Origin: Cellvibrio fontiphilus_A
GTDB lineage: Bacteria; Pseudomonadota; Gammaproteobacteria; Pseudomonadales; Cellvibrionaceae
Direction of reading: 5' to 3'
Assembly: GCF_042646205.1 (NCBI RefSeq)
Contig: NZ_JBHRTF010000002.1
Span: 62,001 to 126,000, forward strand
Length of the DNA stretch: 64,000 nucleotides
A program made the position numbers and the translations under genes. Numbering within the stretch: position 1 is the first letter of the stretch; the number at the start of each line of letters is the position of its first letter. Shown in pieces: positions 55,058-63,844 of the stretch. Below the pieces are notes generated by a model, which was given only the letters and a program-made list of their open reading frames with translations, made no database searches and was not told where the DNA came from.

Positions 55058-56659
55058 ATGGCTAAATCCAAACTCCCGCTACACCCGGACGCGCCGCTGC
55101 GGCTTAACAACCATCGCCGGCCAGTCACCCGCCGCGAACTCATCGCCCAGGGTTTTAAACTGGGTTCGGGCACACTCATTGGCGGTTCACTGCTGGGCAT
55201 TCTGACCAACCCGGCCTACGCCGCCGATGTTAGCCTCTCGCCCGATATCGCCGCCGCGCGCGACGCCTGTGGCATAGCCGCCCAAGGCGCGGGCAAGATT
55301 CCGTTTATCTGTTTCGATCTGGCCGGCGGTGCCAACTTTGCCGGCTCCAATGTGCTGGTTGGTCAGCGCGGCGGCCAGCAGGATTTCCTCAGTGCAGCGG
55401 GTTACAGCAAGCAAGGCTTACCGGCAGATATGGCGCCCACTAGCTCTACCGCCGGCACCCTGATCGACGACCGCCTCGGGCTGTTGTTCCACACCGATTC
55501 GCAGTTGCTGGCCGGCATCATGTCCAAGGTGCAGGCCGGCACTGCCACCAATATCAACGGCGCGGTTATCGCCGCCCGCTCGGAAAACGACACCGGCAAC
55601 AACCCGCACAACCCTATGTATGGCATCTACAAAGCCGGTGCGGCCGGCTCGCTGGTGGATTTGATTGGCTCGCGCAACAGCGACTCGGGCGGCAACTCCA
55701 TGGCGCCCGCCTCACTCATCAATTTGGAAGTGCGCCCCACCAAGGTGGATAACCCCAATGACGTGACCGGTTTGGTGGATGTGGGCGACCTGGTGGATTT
55801 GATGAGCCAGGAGGACATAGTCAAAACCATGGAATCCATCTATCGCATTAGCGATGCCAAGCTCAACGCCATGGCCAGCCTTGGCACCAGCAAAGACGCC
55901 CAGCTCAAAGAATTGCTGCGCTGCGGCTACGTAAAGAGTGCAGATTTGGCGGCGCGCTTTGGCAACCCCGCCGATATAGACCCGATTGCCGATGCGGATA
56001 TCGTCGGCGCCAACGGCATTTTTTCCTTTGATGAATTTGATCGCGATGGCGAACTGCGCAAAACCGCCTCGGTGATGAAACTGGTCGTAAACGGCTACGC
56101 GGGCGCCGGCACCATCACCATGGGCGGCTACGACTATCACACCGGCGACCGCTCCACCGGCGAAGTGCGCGACGAACGCGCCGGCCGCTGCATAGGTGCC
56201 TGCCTTGAATACGCCGCACGCAAAAATATGCCGCTGATGATTTATGTGTTTAGCGACGGCTCGGTGTTCAGCAACGGTATGATTGACGACTCCATGGCCG
56301 GGCGCGGCAAAGGCGTCTGGACCGGCGACGACCAACAGACCGCCTGCTCCTTCTTCCTCGTCTACAACCCCGGCGGCCGCCCGCAACTGCTGGGCGCCAA
56401 TGCCGACGAACAAGCGCGCCACCAACAACTGGGCTACATGCGCCCCAGCGGAGACGTAGAAACCGCCGGCAGCCCCGCCGCCAACAACGTCAACTTGCTA
56501 GTAGAAACCGTGGTACTCAACTACATGGCGTTACACGGCGAGCAAAACCAATTCAGCACCCTATTCCGCGGTCACGGCTTGGGCAACGCCAGCATGATGG
56601 ACCGCCTCACCGCCTTCCAACCCATAGTCGGCGGCACCATCGGCACTCCACCGGTTTAA
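55058..56659 (+). CDS. DUF1501-like exported protein, probable Tat substrate
   Basis: The 533-residue protein starts with a basic region, VTRRELIAQGF and a hydrophobic stretch ending AYA-ADVS, which fits a twin-arginine signal. The body resembles DUF1501-type secreted proteins (ICFDLAGGANFAGSN, GGYDYHTGDRSTGE, DDQQTACSFF). DUF1501 belongs to the alkaline-phosphatase-like superfamily, but I cannot point to a complete metal site. It is the third gene of the operon, 19 bp after the LamG lipoprotein. The short distances support co-expression. Function is unknown. Confidence 0.78.
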   Translation: MAKSKLPLHPDAPLRLNNHRRPVTRRELIAQGFKLGSGTLIGGSLLGILTNPAYAADVSLSPDIAAARDACGIAAQGAGKIPFICFDLAGGANFAGSNVLVGQRGGQQDFLSAAGYSKQGLPADMAPTSSTAGTLIDDRLGLLFHTDSQLLAGIMSKVQAGTATNINGAVIAARSENDTGNNPHNPMYGIYKAGAAGSLVDLIGSRNSDSGGNSMAPASLINLEVRPTKVDNPNDVTGLVDVGDLVDLMSQEDIVKTMESIYRISDAKLNAMASLGTSKDAQLKELLRCGYVKSADLAARFGNPADIDPIADADIVGANGIFSFDEFDRDGELRKTASVMKLVVNGYAGAGTITMGGYDYHTGDRSTGEVRDERAGRCIGACLEYAARKNMPLMIYVFSDGSVFSNGMIDDSMAGRGKGVWTGDDQQTACSFFLVYNPGGRPQLLGANADEQARHQQLGYMRPSGDVETAGSPAANNVNLLVETVVLNYMALHGEQNQFSTLFRGHGLGNASMMDRLTAFQPIVGGTIGTPPV

Positions 56660-56677
56660 CTATTTTCCTCTCCCATG

Positions 56678-56687
56678 CAAGCGCTTG
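56678..56687. promoter_or_regulatory. CAAGCGCTTG palindrome upstream of the polysaccharide-lyase gene
   Basis: A perfect 10-base palindrome sits 44 bp before the ATG of the lyase gene and abuts a terminator stem. It resembles the core of LacI-family operators, which control many polysaccharide-utilisation genes. Ten bases is short enough to occur by chance. Confidence 0.35.
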
Positions 56688-56715
56688 AGCCGGTACCCTG
56701 TACCGGCTTTTTTTA
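56688..56715 (+). terminator. terminator after the DUF1501-like gene
   Basis: AGCCGGTAC (56688-56696) pairs perfectly with GTACCGGCT (56700-56708) over CCT and is followed by a run of T. It closes the three-gene haem operon. Confidence 0.92.
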
Positions 56716-56730
56716 TTAAGGACTATAACC

Positions 56731-57507
56731 ATGAAAAATCGTTTATCCGCATCCACAGCAGCATTGATCTTGGCATTTGCTACCAACATTCCCGCGCAAG
56801 CAAAAATCCTCTGGCAGGGCGATTTTGAAACGGGCGATATGAGCCAATGGAGCACGCCGATTCACCCCGCGGGGCACTCGTTGGTGAAGGATTGTGTATT
56901 TGATGGCAGCTACGCCGGCAAAATTACCCTTAGCGGCGATGAATCATTTTTATGGCGTGGCAATAAGGATTTAAACCGCAGTGAATTTCATCACCGTTAC
57001 ACGGCAGGTGAAGATGGCGAGGGCAGCACTCATGAAGCTAGCGATACGTTTTTTGCGTTCAGTTTTTATTTGCCGCAACAACTAAGCGAACACAAACATG
57101 AGCTGGGTTATTGGGAATCCGATAAAACCTGGCAACAAATGTTTCGCTTCAACATTCACGGTAGCGAATTAAGTTTTCAGGAAACCGCTGCAAAAAATGT
57201 GTTGTGGAAATTACCCAATGGCGCCGCGCCCGGCCAATGGCATCGCATTGCATTGCAGATCCACTGGTCAACCGATGCAACAAAAGGCGCGGTGGAAGTC
57301 TGGGTGAACGGCAAACATATGGGCAAACACAATTTCCAAACCCTGCCGGTAAAAGACGCGCTGATGTTTACCCAAATTGGCATTCTGCGCAGCCAGGAAA
57401 ACACTCGTGAAACCATCTATGTTGATGGCGCCTTGCGCACCGACAACCTCACCGAGCTGCTGGAGCGCAATCGCCATTTAATGGGGAAAACTTGCGACCA
57501 ACCATAA
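56731..57507 (+). CDS. secreted polysaccharide-lyase-like protein (heparin lyase I type fold)
   Basis: The 258-residue protein has a signal peptide (cleavage near AQA-KILW) and one beta-jelly-roll domain. The pattern WQGDFETGDMSQW, ELGYWESDKTWQQMFRF and GQWHRIALQIHWS matches the Polysacc_lyase family (heparin lyase I-like, also PL20-like glucuronan lyases). It should cleave a uronic-acid polysaccharide by beta-elimination outside the cell, but the substrate cannot be read. A ribosome-binding site AAGGA precedes the ATG. It stands alone after a strong terminator. Confidence 0.8.
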   Translation: MKNRLSASTAALILAFATNIPAQAKILWQGDFETGDMSQWSTPIHPAGHSLVKDCVFDGSYAGKITLSGDESFLWRGNKDLNRSEFHHRYTAGEDGEGSTHEASDTFFAFSFYLPQQLSEHKHELGYWESDKTWQQMFRFNIHGSELSFQETAAKNVLWKLPNGAAPGQWHRIALQIHWSTDATKGAVEVWVNGKHMGKHNFQTLPVKDALMFTQIGILRSQENTRETIYVDGALRTDNLTELLERNRHLMGKTCDQP

Positions 57508-57689
57508 CGCCAAGGCAGCAGATCATTTCAGTGCAGCAGCCTGCACCAACTCAATTAAAAAGCACAATTAAAGTGCAAGGCATTTTCAACCCACAGGGCG
57601 GGCTTCAATAAAGTCGCGCCTTAGCAATATATCGGGGCGCTGGCACATGAGTTGCAAAACCACCTTCACTCATAACAAAGGTGGTGCTT

Positions 57690-59009
57690 ATGCGATTCGT
57701 TTATCTTGCACTCGCGTTATTTTTTTCTTTTTTTAGCGCTGGCAGTGTTGCCAGCGACATTTCCATCACCGAATTAAGTCACTCACTCAATAGCAGCTGG
57801 ATAGTATTAGCCGGTGTGCTGGTCTTTTTTATGCAGGCCGGTTTTGCACTGGTGGAAAGTGGCATGTCGCGCGCAAAAAATGCCGTCAATGTGATTATGA
57901 AAAACTACATGGACGTGTGCGTGTGCAGTTTAATTTTTTGGGCGCTGGGTTACGGTTTGATGTTTGGAACCAACACCTCCGGCTGGTTTGGCACCAGTCA
58001 TTTTTTACCGGGTGAATTAAGTGATTGGGATTGGACGTTTTTATTTTTTCAAATGATGTTTGCCGCCACTACCACCACCATCGCCAGCGGTGCCATGGCG
58101 GAACGCGTGCATTTTCATGCCTATTTAATTGGCGCCTGTGTGATTGCGGGTTTTATTTATCCGGTATTTGGTAGCTGGGCATGGGGCAGCAATTACGCTG
58201 GCGAAGGCTGGCTCAAAGCCATGGGCTTTATCGACTTTGCCGGCTCCACGGTTGTGCACTCCATGGGCGGCTGGATTGCGCTCGCCGCTGTGATTATTTT
58301 AGGGCCGCGCCTTGGACGTTTTAGCCCTACAGGTGAAGCGCGCACTATCCCCGGTCACAACCTCACGATGGTCGCACTGGGTGGATTTATTTTATGGTTT
58401 GGCTGGTTTGGTTTTAATGCAGGTTCAACACTGGCAGCCAATACCAGCCTCGGCAAAATCGCCTTAAATACTCATCTGGCTGCGTGCAGTGGTGCACTGG
58501 GTTATATGCTCATAAGCAAATTGTGCAGGCAATCTATTTTATTAACCGGCACAGTCAACGGCAGCCTTGGCGGTTTGGTGGGCATCACCGCTGGTTGTGC
58601 AAGCATGGAACCAATTTTTGCAATGTTCACCGGTTTAATTGCCGGATTAATTAGTTTCCTGGGCCCCAAATTATTAACCAGTTTTAAAATCGACGATGTT
58701 GTGGACGCAATCAGTGTGCATGGCTTTTGCGGCGCTTGGGGCACACTCGCCGCCGGATTATTTTTTGCGGGCGATATGTTTGATCTGGGGCGCATCAGCG
58801 TACAACTGATTGGCATTGGCGCCGCCTTAGTGTGGGGATTTGGTATCGCATTTTGTACTTATTTTTTAATTAATCTGCTGATCGGTATGCGCGCCAGCAG
58901 TTTGCACGAACAGCGCGGCCTGGATTTCACCGAACACGCTGAAATTGGTTACCCGGAATTCCAGGACACGCGCGCAATTAATCAAGAGGCGTTAAACGCC
59001 CAGCGCTGA
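57690..59009 (+). CDS. amt: ammonium transporter (Amt)
   Basis: The 439-residue protein is an Amt/MEP/Rh channel with a cleavable-looking N-terminal signal and eleven helices. The twin pore histidines lie in VVHSMGGW and SVHGFCGAWG, and the conserved NAGSTLAA and ATTTTIASGAMAER blocks are present. The ATG at 57690 follows AAAGGTGG; two in-frame GTGs precede it. No glnK/PII gene is adjacent, unlike the common glnK-amtB pair. It probably responds to nitrogen limitation, but I see no sigma-54 promoter I would rely on. Confidence 0.94.
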   Translation: MRFVYLALALFFSFFSAGSVASDISITELSHSLNSSWIVLAGVLVFFMQAGFALVESGMSRAKNAVNVIMKNYMDVCVCSLIFWALGYGLMFGTNTSGWFGTSHFLPGELSDWDWTFLFFQMMFAATTTTIASGAMAERVHFHAYLIGACVIAGFIYPVFGSWAWGSNYAGEGWLKAMGFIDFAGSTVVHSMGGWIALAAVIILGPRLGRFSPTGEARTIPGHNLTMVALGGFILWFGWFGFNAGSTLAANTSLGKIALNTHLAACSGALGYMLISKLCRQSILLTGTVNGSLGGLVGITAGCASMEPIFAMFTGLIAGLISFLGPKLLTSFKIDDVVDAISVHGFCGAWGTLAAGLFFAGDMFDLGRISVQLIGIGAALVWGFGIAFCTYFLINLLIGMRASSLHEQRGLDFTEHAEIGYPEFQDTRAINQEALNAQR

Positions 59010-59055
59010 GCATATTCACACTACTCGCTCTATCGTTTTAAAAACCGAGGCTCAT

Positions 59056-59676
59056 GTGACACCAGCACAAAAACGTAAAGCTGTGGAAACGGCGCTCATG
59101 CCTTTTATTCATGGGCAAACACTCGCACAGGCACTCATTCTCTGGGATGAAAAATACGCGCACAAACCTAATTTTGCGCTGCAACATTTTCTGCGTGAAC
59201 TCTGCAGTGATATTGAGCTCGCCCATATGCGCTCGCGCATGCTGCAAGCATTAGTCACCACCTTTTCCTCACTGCAAGACCAACGTCAGGAAAAAAGCCC
59301 GGCCAAAACAAACCACACATCTCAGGCTGCCGCACATCACTCACCCGAACAGCAAATGTTTATGGCGTTGGTTGAGCAGCTGATTAACAGCGCCAAAAGT
59401 GATAGGGCTATACCTGTGCGTTTGTATGTATTGGAACATATCGAAAAATTACCGACAGCACCCAACAACCGCCGCGCTTTGCAAACTTGGCTTAATCAAA
59501 TCGCACCACTGACTGACATCACCCTGAACCTTGCGCTAATGCAGCAGGTAATCAACCTCGCCTACGTTGGCTTGTGTGAATATTTGGGCCCGATAACAGC
59601 AGACCAACTGCTGCAAGAAAGCGTGAGCGCAGTACAGCAACGTTTCCCGCAATTGCGGGTGCAGAGTTTGCTGTAA
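59056..59676 (+). CDS. hypothetical protein
   Basis: I do not recognise this 206-residue protein. It is soluble, mostly helical, with two halves separated by a polar Gln/His/Lys linker (about residues 75-95). No enzymatic motif is visible. The start is a GTG at 59056 with GAGG five bases upstream; no in-frame ATG is better placed. It converges on xerC with only three bases between the stop codons, and no terminator is seen there. Confidence 0.7.
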   Translation: MTPAQKRKAVETALMPFIHGQTLAQALILWDEKYAHKPNFALQHFLRELCSDIELAHMRSRMLQALVTTFSSLQDQRQEKSPAKTNHTSQAAAHHSPEQQMFMALVEQLINSAKSDRAIPVRLYVLEHIEKLPTAPNNRRALQTWLNQIAPLTDITLNLALMQQVINLAYVGLCEYLGPITADQLLQESVSAVQQRFPQLRVQSLL

Positions 59677-59679
59677 AGC

Positions 59680-60654
59680 TTAAGCCTCTTCGTCAACCGA
59701 ATCGGTTTTACGCCCCGCACGCGGATGCGCCTGGTCATACACCTTGGCGAGGTGTTGGAAATCCAAGTGGGTATAAATTTGTGTCGTGGAGATATTTTCA
59801 TGGCCGAGTAATTCTTGCACCAGGCGTAGATCCCCGCTGGATTCAAGAATGTGACTGGCAAACGAGTGGCGCAGCATGTGTGGGTGAACGGGGTTGTCCA
59901 TACCTTGGCTGGCACTTAATTGCTGCATGCGCATTTGTACGGCGCGATGACTAATGCGACCGCCGCGCTGGGTGGTGAATAACGCGGGTTCGCTGTCCTG
60001 GGTGTATTGTTTGCGCGCGACCAACCAATCTTTGAGGGCAGTCATGGCCATTGAACCTACTGGCAGGATGCGCGTTTTTCGCCCCTTGCCGACCACGGTG
60101 AGCATGGCATCGCCCCAGTCTATATCCTTCACATTTAAACTGGTGACTTCTGCAAGGCGCAGGCCGGAGGAATAAATTAATTCCAGTAAAGCGCGGTCGC
60201 GTTTGTTAATAAAATCATCGCCCTCCACCGCCACAAATTGCGCGGTTTGATCCACGTCCAAGGTTTTGGGTAAGAGCTTGGGAGATTTGGGCGCGGCAAT
60301 GCCTTCGGCAACATTATTTGTCATCCAGCCACGACGAATACAAAATTGGAAAAAACTGCGCAGTGAAGAGAGCCAGCGCTGCAAGCTTTTCCCACCCAAG
60401 CCCTCGCGGTGCAAATAGGCCACGGCATTGCGCACCTGCCCCATGGTTAACAGCGGTAATTCACTGATATTTTTTTCAGCGCAATAGCGCTGGAATTTTT
60501 TCAGGTCGCGCAGGTAATTTTGTTGGGTGAGTGGCGAAAATTGTTTTTCGCTGCGCATGTAATTCAGAAAAGCATTTAGCTCAGGCGTAAAAGGTAGCGC
60601 GGGCGAATCATTGGTGGGAGCATGCGGAACGTCAGGTGGCAGTGTATCGGTCAT
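59680..60654 (-). CDS. xerC: tyrosine recombinase XerC
   Basis: XerC with XerD resolves chromosome dimers at dif. The 324-residue protein has the SAM-like N-terminal DNA-binding domain (about residues 22-115). All catalytic residues are present: Arg166 (SGLRLAEV), Lys190, His259 and Arg262 (HPHMLRHS), His285 (LLGHENIST) and nucleophile Tyr294 (QIYTH). It is the last gene of lptM-lysA-dapF-DUF484-xerC. The chromosomal housekeeping order argues against a mobile integrase. Confidence 0.97.
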   Translation of the reverse strand: MTDTLPPDVPHAPTNDSPALPFTPELNAFLNYMRSEKQFSPLTQQNYLRDLKKFQRYCAEKNISELPLLTMGQVRNAVAYLHREGLGGKSLQRWLSSLRSFFQFCIRRGWMTNNVAEGIAAPKSPKLLPKTLDVDQTAQFVAVEGDDFINKRDRALLELIYSSGLRLAEVTSLNVKDIDWGDAMLTVVGKGRKTRILPVGSMAMTALKDWLVARKQYTQDSEPALFTTQRGGRISHRAVQMRMQQLSASQGMDNPVHPHMLRHSFASHILESSGDLRLVQELLGHENISTTQIYTHLDFQHLAKVYDQAHPRAGRKTDSVDEEA

Positions 60655-60712
60655 GAATCTTGCCTGCTGTTGATTGGTTTTATTCGATTCCGCAGGCCAG
60701 CTGAGAATATTC

Positions 60713-61405
60713 TCAGCGTGGCAAATATTTTGGCAACAATCGATTCAATACTTCGGCGATGTAACCCAAAAATAAAGTGCCCATACTGGAGCGATAATAC
60801 TGTGGGTCGCGGTTGCCGATGGCGAGCAGGCCAAAAGCACTGCCGTGCATCAGTGGCACCACGGCAACAGAACCTATTTCGCTGGCGTGATGGCCAAATA
60901 AAAATTCCTGCTCTTTTGCGCCCAGAGTGCCACACACCGCGCGGCTATTTTTAAGCAGTGCACCTACATGTTCGCGGGCATCGGCAATACTTACTACTCG
61001 CGCTTGGCTGCTGGGAATTTTTTCGGTGTTGCCAAATAAAATCACGCTGGTGAAATGGATGGAAAAATCCTTATCGAAGCTGTAGTGCAACGCATCGATA
61101 ATATCACCCATGTCCTGCCCTTCCAGCAGGTTGAGCACCAGGCGTTTGGTTTTCTCAAATAATTTGTCGTTGTCGCGCGCGTTATCGAGCAATTTGCTCA
61201 GGCGATTGCGCATGTCGATGTTGCGCTCGCGCAATATCGCAACCTGCCGCTCCACCAGGGAAATCGCCGAACCGGATTCGTGGGGCAAGCTCAGCTCGGC
61301 CAGCAACTCCGGGTGGCTTTCAAAAAAATCCGGATGCTCGCGCAACCAGGCTTCAATTTGTTCCGGCTCCAGTGGATCGGCAAGGGTCGGCGCGTGTTCT
61401 GTCAT
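60713..61405 (-). CDS. DUF484 family (GAF-like) protein
   Basis: The 230-residue protein has the DUF484 pattern. A helical N terminus (IEAWLREHPDFFESHPELL) is followed by a coiled segment and a GAF-like domain with VVPLMHGSAFGLLAIGNRD. It sits between dapF and xerC in many Gammaproteobacteria and has no established activity. The ATG at 61405 gives the family start MTEHAP; the open frame extends into dapF. Co-transcription with dapF is likely (17-bp gap). Confidence 0.93.
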   Translation of the reverse strand: MTEHAPTLADPLEPEQIEAWLREHPDFFESHPELLAELSLPHESGSAISLVERQVAILRERNIDMRNRLSKLLDNARDNDKLFEKTKRLVLNLLEGQDMGDIIDALHYSFDKDFSIHFTSVILFGNTEKIPSSQARVVSIADAREHVGALLKNSRAVCGTLGAKEQEFLFGHHASEIGSVAVVPLMHGSAFGLLAIGNRDPQYYRSSMGTLFLGYIAEVLNRLLPKYLPR

Positions 61406-61422
61406 ACCTTCTGGTCCAATTA

Positions 61423-62253
61423 TTAGATTTTTATTTGTCCGTGAAAAACCGTAACGGCAGGCCCGGTCATTATTACCGGTTGGCCTTCGCCCGGCCATTC
61501 GATGTGCAAACTGCCACCGGGTAAATTTACTTTGACTTTCTGATCCAACAAACCGCGCAAGCGCCCTGCCACCACTGCACCGCAGGCGCCGGTACCGCAG
61601 GCGAGGGTTTCGCCCACACCGCGTTCAAATACGCGCAAATTAATTTCGCTGCGCGATACCACCTGCATAAAACCGGCATTTACGCGCGCTGGAAAACGCA
61701 CGTGATTTTCAATGAGCGGGCCTAGCTCGGTAACCGGCGCAGTTTTGACATCATCCACCAGCAATACGCTGTGGGGGTTGCCCATGGACACGGCAGAAAT
61801 CTCATAGGTTTTACCGGCAACTTCCAGCGGATAGGTCACCGCTTGCGCATCGGCCACAAAGGGAATTTGCGCGGGCTGCAAACGCGGCGCGCCCATATCC
61901 ACACTGACTTGCTCGTCTTGTTGCACACGCAATTCAATCAAGCCGCCCGCCGTTTCTACTTTAATCACATTTTTGCCGGTGAGTTTGCGCTCGCGCACAA
62001 ATACCGCAAAACAGCGCGCGCCATTGCCACAATTTTCCACTTCGCTGCCGTCGCAATTAAAAATGCGATAGCGAAAATCCACATCGGGATTGTCCGGTGT
62101 TTCCACCAACAAAATTTGATCACAGCCGACACCAAAATTGCGGTCAGCAATGTAGCGAATTTTTTCCGGTGTTAATCGCACACTTTGGCCAACGCCGTCG
62201 ATGACCACGAAGTCGTTGCCCAAGCCGTGCATTTTGCTAAAACGTAAACGCAT
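61423..62253 (-). CDS. dapF: diaminopimelate epimerase
   Basis: DapF interconverts LL- and meso-diaminopimelate for lysine and peptidoglycan synthesis. The 276-residue protein has both active-site cysteines, in NCGNGARCF and ETLACGTGACG, and starts MRLRFSKMHGLGNDFVV, typical of the family. It is cofactor-independent. It lies 38 bp after lysA, in the standard order. Confidence 0.98.
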   Translation of the reverse strand: MRLRFSKMHGLGNDFVVIDGVGQSVRLTPEKIRYIADRNFGVGCDQILLVETPDNPDVDFRYRIFNCDGSEVENCGNGARCFAVFVRERKLTGKNVIKVETAGGLIELRVQQDEQVSVDMGAPRLQPAQIPFVADAQAVTYPLEVAGKTYEISAVSMGNPHSVLLVDDVKTAPVTELGPLIENHVRFPARVNAGFMQVVSRSEINLRVFERGVGETLACGTGACGAVVAGRLRGLLDQKVKVNLPGGSLHIEWPGEGQPVIMTGPAVTVFHGQIKI

Positions 62254-62291
62254 AATTTTTCCCGCTTATTCCGGCAAATTATTCTGCCCGT

Positions 62292-63539
62292 TTATTCAGG
62301 CAATAACTGTTCGCCGCGAATCATATCGTCAAAGGTTTCGCGCGCGCGCGCCAGGTGCATTTGATCGCCATCCACCACCACTTCGGCAGCGCGGCCGCGG
62401 GTGTTGTAGTTGGAGCTCATGCTAAAACCATAGGCGCCCGCCGACATAACCGCCAATAAATCACCCGCTTCAATCGCCAGCTCGCGATCTTTACCGAGGA
62501 AATCGCCGGTTTCACAAATGGGGCCAACCAGATCCCATTTTTTGACCTCACCGGCGTGAGGTTTTACCGGACGTATGTCTTGCCATGCTTGATACAAGGA
62601 CGGGCGAATATTGTCGTTCATGGCGGCATCGATCACCGCAAAATTTTTGTGCTCGGTGGGTTTTAAAAACATCACCCTGGTGAGCAGCACACCGGAATTA
62701 GCAGAGATGGAACGGCCGGGTTCAAACATCAGCGATAATTTGCGCTCGCCCAATTTGGCTTTGATGGCCGCCATGTAGTCAGCGACTGGCGGCGGTGTTT
62801 CGTTGCGATAGGTCACGCCCAAACCACCACCCAAATCCAAATGGGAAATATGAATGCCCTGCGCGGCCAGATCGTCCACCAGAATGAGCAGGCGGTCGAG
62901 CGCATCCAAAAACGGCGTGAGCTGGGTGAGTTGCGAACCTATGTGGCAATCCAAACCTTTGATCGCAAGGCTCGGCAATTGCGCCGCGCGCGCATAAACC
63001 GCGGGCGCGCGCTCAATGGCGATACCAAATTTATTTTCTTTTAAACCGGTGGAAATGTAGGGGTGAGTGTTGGCATCCACGTCCGGGTTTACACGCAGGG
63101 AAATATTGGCGACTTTGCCTTTTTCGGCCGCGACCTGCGCGAGCAATTCCAGCTCCGCTTCGGATTCCACGTTAAAACAGAAAATGCCCACATCCAGCGC
63201 GCGCGCCATTTCTTCCACGCTTTTGCCCACACCGGAAAAGACAATGCGCGAAGGCTGGCCGCCGGCGCGCAGCACGCGCTCCAATTCACCACCGGAGACT
63301 ATGTCAAAACCGGCGCCGAGTTTGGCGAGCATATTTAAAATCGCGAGGTTGGAGTTGGCTTTGATCGCGTAACAAATCATGCCGGGGTGTGAGCCCAAGG
63401 CCTGGGCGTAAGACAAATATTGCTGGGTAAAAGCGGCGCGACTATATACATAACAAGGCGTACCAAAACGCTCGGCGACCGCGCTTAAGGGAGTATCTTC
63501 AACGTAGAGTTCGCCGTGGCGCTCAGTAAAATGCTGCAT
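62292..63539 (-). CDS. lysA: diaminopimelate decarboxylase
   Basis: LysA makes lysine from meso-diaminopimelate using PLP. The 415-residue fold-III decarboxylase has its PLP lysine in CYAIKANSN (Lys60), the HIGSQLT block, the glycine loop LGGGLGV, and a C-terminal YGFSMSSNYN. It begins MQHFTERHGELYVE. It lies 33 bp after lptM and precedes dapF. Confidence 0.98.
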   Translation of the reverse strand: MQHFTERHGELYVEDTPLSAVAERFGTPCYVYSRAAFTQQYLSYAQALGSHPGMICYAIKANSNLAILNMLAKLGAGFDIVSGGELERVLRAGGQPSRIVFSGVGKSVEEMARALDVGIFCFNVESEAELELLAQVAAEKGKVANISLRVNPDVDANTHPYISTGLKENKFGIAIERAPAVYARAAQLPSLAIKGLDCHIGSQLTQLTPFLDALDRLLILVDDLAAQGIHISHLDLGGGLGVTYRNETPPPVADYMAAIKAKLGERKLSLMFEPGRSISANSGVLLTRVMFLKPTEHKNFAVIDAAMNDNIRPSLYQAWQDIRPVKPHAGEVKKWDLVGPICETGDFLGKDRELAIEAGDLLAVMSAGAYGFSMSSNYNTRGRAAEVVVDGDQMHLARARETFDDMIRGEQLLPE

Positions 63540-63572
63540 AAAAAATCTCGATCTGAAATACGGGAAGTCGGA

Positions 63573-63755
63573 TTAGGATGGATCTGTAGTGGTAGCACTG
63601 GCTGCCGGTTCTGGCGTATCCGCCGGCGCCGATTCAACCGGCGGCTGGGGTTTGCTCTGTTGTTGCGGTAAATAGAGCGGGCCTTTTTGCCCACAGGCGA
63701 CAAGACCGGCCGCAAAAAACAGAATCAACGCAGGGAATACCAGGGCTTTTTTCAT
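63573..63755 (-). CDS. lptM: LPS translocon maturation lipoprotein LptM (YifL-like)
   Basis: The 60-residue lipoprotein has lipobox VACG (mature Cys21) followed by GQKGPLYLP, the hallmark of LptM/YifL. LptM aids disulfide maturation of LptD, and this window also encodes LptE. A Pro/Ala/Thr-rich tail completes it. The ATG at 63755 gives a proper signal; the longer open frame upstream is not conserved-looking. It is the first gene of the lysA-dapF operon. Confidence 0.92.
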   Translation of the reverse strand: MKKALVFPALILFFAAGLVACGQKGPLYLPQQQSKPQPPVESAPADTPEPAASATTTDPS

Positions 63756-63823
63756 AACCACCACAGATCGGATAAAAACACACCAGCAGGCAGGAGCCAA
63801 ACAGGAATAGTTCACAAAATGAC

Positions 63824-63844
63824 GGGGCAGTATAACCCTGCCCC
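63824..63844. terminator. hairpin upstream of lptM
   Basis: GGGGCAG (63824-63830) and CTGCCCC (63838-63844) form a stem around TATAACC. No U-tract follows on either strand. The remaining bases to 64000 show no complete gene. Confidence 0.35.

Noticed and set aside
59680..60654. A mobile-element integrase
   Set aside because: The tyrosine recombinase is XerC in its usual lysA-dapF-DUF484 operon. No attachment site or cargo is seen.
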